The notes beneath the pieces are model-generated. The model ran no database searches, was not told the DNA's origin, and saw only the letters and a program-made list of their open reading frames with translations. From Isoetes taiwanensis (Eukaryota; Streptophyta; Lycopodiopsida; Isoetales; Isoetaceae), in contig JAJEKV010000028.1 of assembly GCA_021234155.1 (NCBI GenBank), forward strand, positions 4,548,567 through 4,612,566: a stretch of 64,000 nucleotides of DNA, in the 5' to 3' direction. A program made the position numbers and the translations under genes. Positions 60,363 to 64,000 of the stretch are shown in pieces. Positions within the stretch are counted from its first letter, which is position 1; each line of letters opens with the position of its first letter.

Positions 60363-62992
60363 ATGAGCAAAGCTGGAAGGCCTCTTGGGACGCCCAACAT
60401 GGGTCTTACAAGGGCTAAACTGTTAGAAGCTTTGAGGAGAGCAGGGATTGAACCTAGTTGTGTGCAACCCACTAAGGCTCAGCTACTGGAGCTGTGCAGA
60501 AGCAAGGGAATTGATGTCAACAAGGAGAGTAATGTTTGCATTACGAAATTCATTCCTATCAGGCCTTGTAGCAGTGTCGCAAATGCTAAAGGCAATGAGG
60601 TTGCTGGCAGCAGTAAATTGATTGATAATGTTCCTGAAAACGTTCCTGATAGTATTGAAATGGATGATGAAGATGAAGAAATAATCTCTGAAAATGAGAT
60701 TCAGCAAAATCAGGTTCTATTTAGTTAAATTTAGTTGATGCATGTTGATTATTTTGCATATGGCATGGCTTATATGCATGGCTGCTTAACTGAATGGAAA
60801 TGTTATCACAAGCTCTTTTGTTCCTATTTTTTAAGGTTATGTTGTGAGTAAAGGGCGAAAAGCCAAGGGAAAACACTGCTTACCTGCTAGTCCATTCACA
60901 TTTTACCCTCTTTTAGGCTAACTTGTGTTTGTTGGACTGCAGGTAACCGTCTTCCCTTCTCTCACGTATTTGTGGTTGAGGTTTTGAAGGCAGCAGCTTA
61001 AGCAAACTGTTAAAATCATTTCTGGTTATTTGTAACTTGTTTAAACTAAGCATTCAGGTAATTACTACCCTCAAATTGCTTGACAAAAGAGGGATGCTGT
61101 TGGGGATTTTTGTAAGTTTTGATAAATTATTCTTCTGATTTCTGGATTATCTGTTTCAATTAATGGCTCACTTTGTTGCACTCTATTATAAGTCCTTGTG
61201 AACTTTGTGGTTTCAAGTCTTTGCTGGAATATTAGTTGCTGAAGTTTCTTTGGTTTAACTTTGGATGAATCAGTATATTCTTGTAATTGCTTTACCCAAC
61301 ATAAATAGTTTGTTCCTTAGGGTTTATTTCTAAGGGTTTCGCAAGGAATTCTAATGATATTTTTCAGATTATGTCCTTTGTGGTATTTGAGTTGGACTAT
61401 TAATGATTATGGAGTTAATTGTCTTCAGATTTCTTATGGTCTGATTGCGTTATTTGGTTATTTCAATTTATGGTTGGTTACAAAGTCTTTGTAATATGGT
61501 TTAAAATCTTCATCCCTAAGGCTCCCCAAACTTGTTTATAAATTCTTATGGAGTTTATTTGGATGTTTAGATTAGTCATAAGGACTTAGTCTAGGCTAGG
61601 TATATATTACACGATTTCAGGACACTAGTTATACTAGTGTGGGCCTTAGGGAAATCTCTTATTCCTCTTGTAATTCTTGCATGGAGGTTTTAGACAAAAT
61701 ATCATTGGTTTATTTCTATTTCTGATCTGTGAGGTATTTTTTCAGGAGGGTGCTACTGGTATAGGTGCCCCAAATAGTGTTTCCAATATGGAACAGCAGG
61801 CTCAAGGAATTAGACCCGGGTGGTATCCGGAGTTAGCAGCCTTTGGCTACCATGCTGTTGGGATTCCAGCACCTAACAAGGTTGTGCAGGCAGTCCTTGC
61901 CTGTGTTCAGGATGTAAATTTGCATAAGTTGTTCATTTGCAAAGAAGCAGCACTGCTTGATGATGAGGTATCGGTTATAATATTTTTTGGACTGAATAAC
62001 ATGCTTGATCTTGTGGCACAATTCAACAAGGTGGAGTATGATCCGGCTTTATGTGATGGTCTGATTGACTTTTCATATAAGATGCTCCCTGCTGCACATG
62101 TTTTGGCAGATGATATGGATGAGGTGGATAAACTTGCATTTATTACTGGGCTGACAGCTCTGGAAGCTACCAATGCATTGAAGATTACCTATAAGGCAAG
62201 GGAAGACAGAGCAGTTTGAAAAGCTGGCCCACAACCTACTATTACAGCAAATTGCCTCTTTAGCATAAAGGCTCCCACTACTGAAATACAACAGAAGCAA
62301 AATCTTGCTGAAACACCTGGGCAAAATGTAAGGAACAAGTTGAAGAAATATAATCTTGCTGAGATTAATCTTTTTAATTGTGGCATGTTCCCTATTATGT
62401 CCAGCAGAAACATTGAGATTCATGCAGAACAATTCCATCAAGCTTTATGGGAAAGTAAAAATCTGGAAGTAATTGCACCCATCAGCTCTGAGTCATGGAT
62501 CAGACTTGCTAACCTCACCAATGATGAGGTCAAAAAAGCTAAGCAGGATGCCCTTTCATTTACAAAGCATATCACAAAAATTGGAGGCAAGGTTTGCTTG
62601 GTTTGACTGTATATGCTTTGCATATAATTATGGCCACAGTGCCAAAACAAATTATACTTTTCATTGCTCTAGGCCACAGTGCCAAAACAAATTATACTTT
62701 TCATTGCAGATGTAGGCCTTATCTTATGGCATGCAACATCATTATTTCGCAAATACAACCGTATCTGTAGGTGTACACGAATCCATTAGATGCTGCTGAA
62801 GGTTTGACTGGTCTGATTAATGCTTTTGTTGAGAAAGGATTCAGAAAAAAGGATTTATGGTATAAGGTACATAAAGTGCTTACAGAGGAAGAATTCCCTG
62901 GGTTAAGATATGACATCAACATTCTATTTTACAGGCTTTTTGGTGTTGATAAAAATAAAGCAGTTGGCAAGAGGGTCCCTATGGTAGCATAG
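60363..62992 (+). pseudogene. Three-exon gene of unknown function with one in-frame TGA
   Basis: Not recognised. Inferred exons: 60363-60713 (donor CAG/GTTCTA), 61746-62591 (acceptor TTTTCAG, donor AAG/GTTTGC), 62771-62992 (acceptor CTGTAG); both introns are phase 0. They join into one frame of 472 codons before the stop, broken by a single TGA at 62217-62219. The frame stays open and protein-like for more than 120 codons on the far side. Exon 1 starts MSKAGRPLGTPNMGLTRAKL, followed by LLELCRSKGI, a helical pattern reminiscent of SAP-type domains, then an acidic stretch EMDDEDEEIISENE. Exon 2 contains GIRPGWYPELAAFGYHAVGI and a mostly helical region. A TATA box precedes it. It could be a young pseudogene, a gene with an extra unrecognised intron, a sequencing error at one base, or part of an unknown mobile element. 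Confidence 0.55.
62632..62708. repeat. Tandem duplication in intron 2, 40-bp unit
   Basis: Copies start at 62632 and 62672, sharing ggccacagtgccaaaacaaa and ttatacttttcattgc exactly. Confidence 0.95.
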
Positions 62993-63000
62993 GGACCCTC
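62971..63000. other. Perfect hairpin across the stop codon
   Basis: GAGGGTCCCTATG (62971-62983), loop GTAG, CATAGGGACCCTC (62988-63000). A 13-bp perfect stem spans the last codons and the TAG stop (62990-62992) of the unknown gene. Confidence 0.9.
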
Positions 63001-63054
63001 CAGTCTCTGTGCTATCAAAAATGGGATCGTCTTTGCCTTCCGGTAGGAGGTAGG

Positions 63055-63055
<1 letters not shown>

Positions 63056-63133
<78 letters not shown>
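63056..63133. repeat. Microsatellite (TA)39
   Basis: About 78 bp of uninterrupted TA/AT, 56 bp past the terminal hairpin. Length is unlikely to be exact in the assembly. Confidence 0.97.
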
Positions 63134-63137
<4 letters not shown>

Positions 63138-64000
63138 ATCTTACTCTGGTCATTAGCCTTAGTTCCCTTCAAGTCTTTAGTACCATCCTCTAATCCATAT
63201 GTAGTGGTCTTAGTTGTCCATGGACATGTCTCCTGATCCTATAAATGCAACTAATGTGGTGATGGTACCTTGTCTAGGATAAGGGGATCAATTTATCTAT
63301 ATGACTTGGAGCATTGCAACATTATGTTGGAATGAACTTGTTCTCTTAAAATTAACCTATGCATTAAATAAAAATGTTGTTGCTCCTTGGGCTTGATGGT
63401 GTTTCTGTATGGTATGCATATCCCACAATAATGGTTGATAGTATGATGGTTGACTTTGGTAATGATAATTTGTTGCCAATTGATTGTCTAATGCTATGTA
63501 AATGAATTTGGACATTTTTTCTTAAGTTATAATATAGTTAGACTTTCTTGGTTTTACTTAAGACTAATGAACATTTGCAGCATTTATGATGTTGGCTAAT
63601 ATCCTTTTAGGTTGCAGCAATGGAAATAGGGGCAAAGGTTAATTTGATACTATTGGAATATTAATTGGGACTGAATATTGGGGACGAGTTGTTAATGTTC
63701 CAATATGTATGTGGGTTTCAATAAAGGGACTATGATCAAAGATAATCTCGAAACCAGAGGTATGCTTCTAGGAACTCATTAATGGCCTTGATGATAGTGC
63801 GGGCCCTTAACCCTGAATAGGTTAATTTTACTCCTAAAGATTATTAAGGTAATGAAAGACCACATAGTGGACAATAGCAAGAACGTGAAGTAAAGATATG
63901 GATATAAGGAGGTTATATTGACAACTAGGAAGAAATGTATATCATGAAATTGGCATGCTAACATCTTGTTGGAATGCAGTAAGTTTACTAGGGGCAATGG
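63134..64000. other. AT-rich right edge, nothing recognised
   Basis: No family match on either strand. The longest open frame (63779-63997, minus) has no supporting motif. Confidence 0.35.

Noticed and set aside
62924-63172. Minus-strand frame of alternating Ile-Tyr
   Set aside because: Produced by the (TA)39 microsatellite.

Overview
The window reads as nuclear DNA of a land plant. It holds an intron-rich peroxisomal ascorbate peroxidase, an OGG1 DNA glycosylase, broken pieces of plant gene families (TMK-like receptor kinase, ClpX, chloroplast-type ClpC, a methylesterase, an aquaporin) and typical plant mobile elements (Ty3/gypsy, an LTR element with an initiator-Met-type primer site, LINE, CACTA, Helitron). 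I cannot name the species.

Layout. 0-10 kb: two apparently intact genes, peroxisomal APX (+, nine exons, 830-2537) and OGG1 (-, three exons, 7503-9496). Between them are tandem duplications and a decayed Ty3/gypsy integrase fragment. 10.5-17.5 kb: a transposon mosaic. Fragments of five or six unrelated host genes lie on both strands, some keeping introns. Helitron 3' ends (GC-rich hairpin, spacer, CTAG, then T) occur at 13257 on the minus strand and 17507 on the plus strand, and there is a foldback element at 15787-16234 and part of an LTR element at 12386-13256. 17.5-19.5 kb: AT-rich, nothing recognised. 19.5-22.7 kb: a frameshifted LINE (-), cut at its 5' side by the start of a CACTA element at 22666.

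23.25-59.02 kb is dominated by one tandem satellite with a unit of about 1.11 kb, roughly 29-30 units in all. About 24 run in plus orientation to 50369. About 1.5 are inverted (50656-52338). A composite block with a Ty3/gypsy gag-protease and a LINE fragment follows (52339-54970), then about 3.6 more plus-orientation units. Units alternate between two types, A and B, at several linked diagnostic sites, so the array has a dimeric higher-order period of about 2.2 kb. The regular pattern breaks down in a hybrid zone at about 33-39 kb. Many inner units show length noise centred on CG dinucleotides, which may be an assembly artefact.

59-64 kb: AT-rich unique sequence with a plausible three-exon gene of unknown function (60363-62992). 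It has a nearby TATA box, one in-frame TGA and a perfect 13-bp hairpin over its stop codon, and an (AT)39 run follows. APX and OGG1 both act in oxidative-stress defence (peroxide removal and 8-oxoguanine repair), but nothing in the sequence shows that they are linked by more than position.
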